From: Flavobacterium nitrogenifigens
Lineage (GTDB): Bacteria; Bacteroidota; Bacteroidia; Flavobacteriales; Flavobacteriaceae
DNA: 64,000 nucleotides
Reading direction: 5' to 3'
NCBI RefSeq assembly: GCF_003254565.1
Contig: NZ_QJRI01000159.1
Coordinates: forward strand, 1 to 64,000
In this document: positions 63,450-64,000 of the stretch, piece after piece
Position numbering within the stretch: the first letter of the stretch is position 1
How the letters are laid out: each line of letters starts with the position of its first letter
Position numbers and translations under genes: made by a program
Notes under the pieces: generated by a model
Databases searched by the model: none
Seen by the model: the letters and a program-made list of their open reading frames with translations, nothing else
What the model was told of the DNA's origin: nothing

Positions 63450-64000
63450 ATGAAAAAATCGATTTCAGTCTCAATATTAGAGCTTGCGATTATCACCCAA
63501 GATAGTAACGCAACAGAAACATTCCAAAAAACAAAAGACATAGCGCAATTAGCCGATAAACTAGGATACAAGAGAATCTGGTTGGCAGAACACCATAATA
63601 TGGCACATGTTGCAAGTACGGCAACTGTGGTTTTAATTGGTTACGTGGCAAGTCAAACCCAAAATATCCGCGTAGGTTCTGGCGGAATCATGCTTCCAAA
63701 TCATTCTCCTCTAGTAGTGGCAGAACAATTCGGAACGTTAGAAACCCTTTATCCAAACCGAATTGATTTAGGTTTAGGAAGAGCGCCAGGAACAGATCAG
63801 CCAACTGCCGAAGCGATTCGAAAAGACTTTTTTGAGCAAGCACAGAGATTTCCGCAAAATGTAAGCAAACTTCAAGAATATTTTTCTTCTGAAAATGCCA
63901 CAGGAAAAGTGCGTGCATTTCCAGCCGAGGGTCTAAATGTGCCAATTTGGATTTTAGGATCAAGTATGGATAGTGCGGCTCTAGCGGCTGCTTATGGATT
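63450..64000 (+). CDS. LLM-class flavin-dependent monooxygenase (partial)
   Basis: The first 183 residues of a bacterial-luciferase-like oxidoreductase, cut by the window end. It starts MKKSISVSILELAIITQDSN. The conserved words RIWLAEHHNM (residues about 50-59) and VGSGGIMLPNHSPLVVAEQF, and the YPNRIDLGLGRAPG segment, are those of the MsnO8 and Luxab-like families. Such enzymes use reduced flavin and oxygen. The substrate is unknown. Confidence 0.9.
   Translation, partial: MKKSISVSILELAIITQDSNATETFQKTKDIAQLADKLGYKRIWLAEHHNMAHVASTATVVLIGYVASQTQNIRVGSGGIMLPNHSPLVVAEQFGTLETLYPNRIDLGLGRAPGTDQPTAEAIRKDFFEQAQRFPQNVSKLQEYFSSENATGKVRAFPAEGLNVPIWILGSSMDSAALAAAYG

Overview
The window looks like part of the chromosome of a flavobacterium (Bacteroidetes, probably Flavobacterium). 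The evidence is an AT-rich sequence, tRNAs without an encoded CCA end, genes with no clear Shine-Dalgarno sequence, recurrent -7 boxes of the Bacteroidetes type TAnnTTTG about 19-27 bases before start codons, and protein types typical of the phylum (DUF3467, KdpD split from its kinase, porin in the kdp operon).

Layout. Positions 1-13.6 kb hold the conserved translation/transcription block: tRNA-Thr, tuf, tRNA-Trp, secE, nusG, rplKAJL, rpoB, rpoC and a DUF3467 gene, all on +. Next come an O-antigen-ligase-like membrane protein with a TPR tail (+), prfC and a lipoprotein alpha-amylase (-). From 19.6 to 29.3 kb (+) are a SurA-like periplasmic chaperone, a MoxR ATPase, both aconitases (acnB then acnA) and a LysM/NlpC-P60 cell-wall hydrolase. 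Then follow a two-component pair (-), a Tam-like methyltransferase (-), an amino-acid permease (+) and small hypotheticals.

35-43 kb is a DNA-damage island: alkB, a DEDDh-exonuclease/GIY-YIG fusion, a second DnaE polymerase, a Y-family polymerase, and, divergently, a LexA-like S24 repressor. The 88-base divergent promoter carries two mirrored -7 boxes, each followed by TGTTCCA; I infer that this is the repressor's operator.

44.6-56.4 kb (-) is a potassium-uptake locus: an NtrC-type response regulator, a 93-aa protein, three micro-ORFs of 27, 25 (KdpF) and 31 codons, kdpA, kdpB, kdpC, an outer-membrane porin, a stand-alone KdpD sensor (KdpD plus Usp domains) and a separate HAMP/PAS histidine kinase. 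A terminator after the regulator gene is followed by a sigma54-like -24 element, consistent with the regulator's intact GAFTGA loop. Many of the gene junctions here hold nested inverted repeats.

56.6-64 kb holds a polysaccharide deacetylase, an ABC transporter whose permease is fused to an M1 metallopeptidase, a DUF2975/YozG-like regulator pair with a 15-bp perfect operator dyad, and the start of a luciferase-like monooxygenase cut by the window edge. I saw no CRISPR array, prophage, transposase gene or rRNA.
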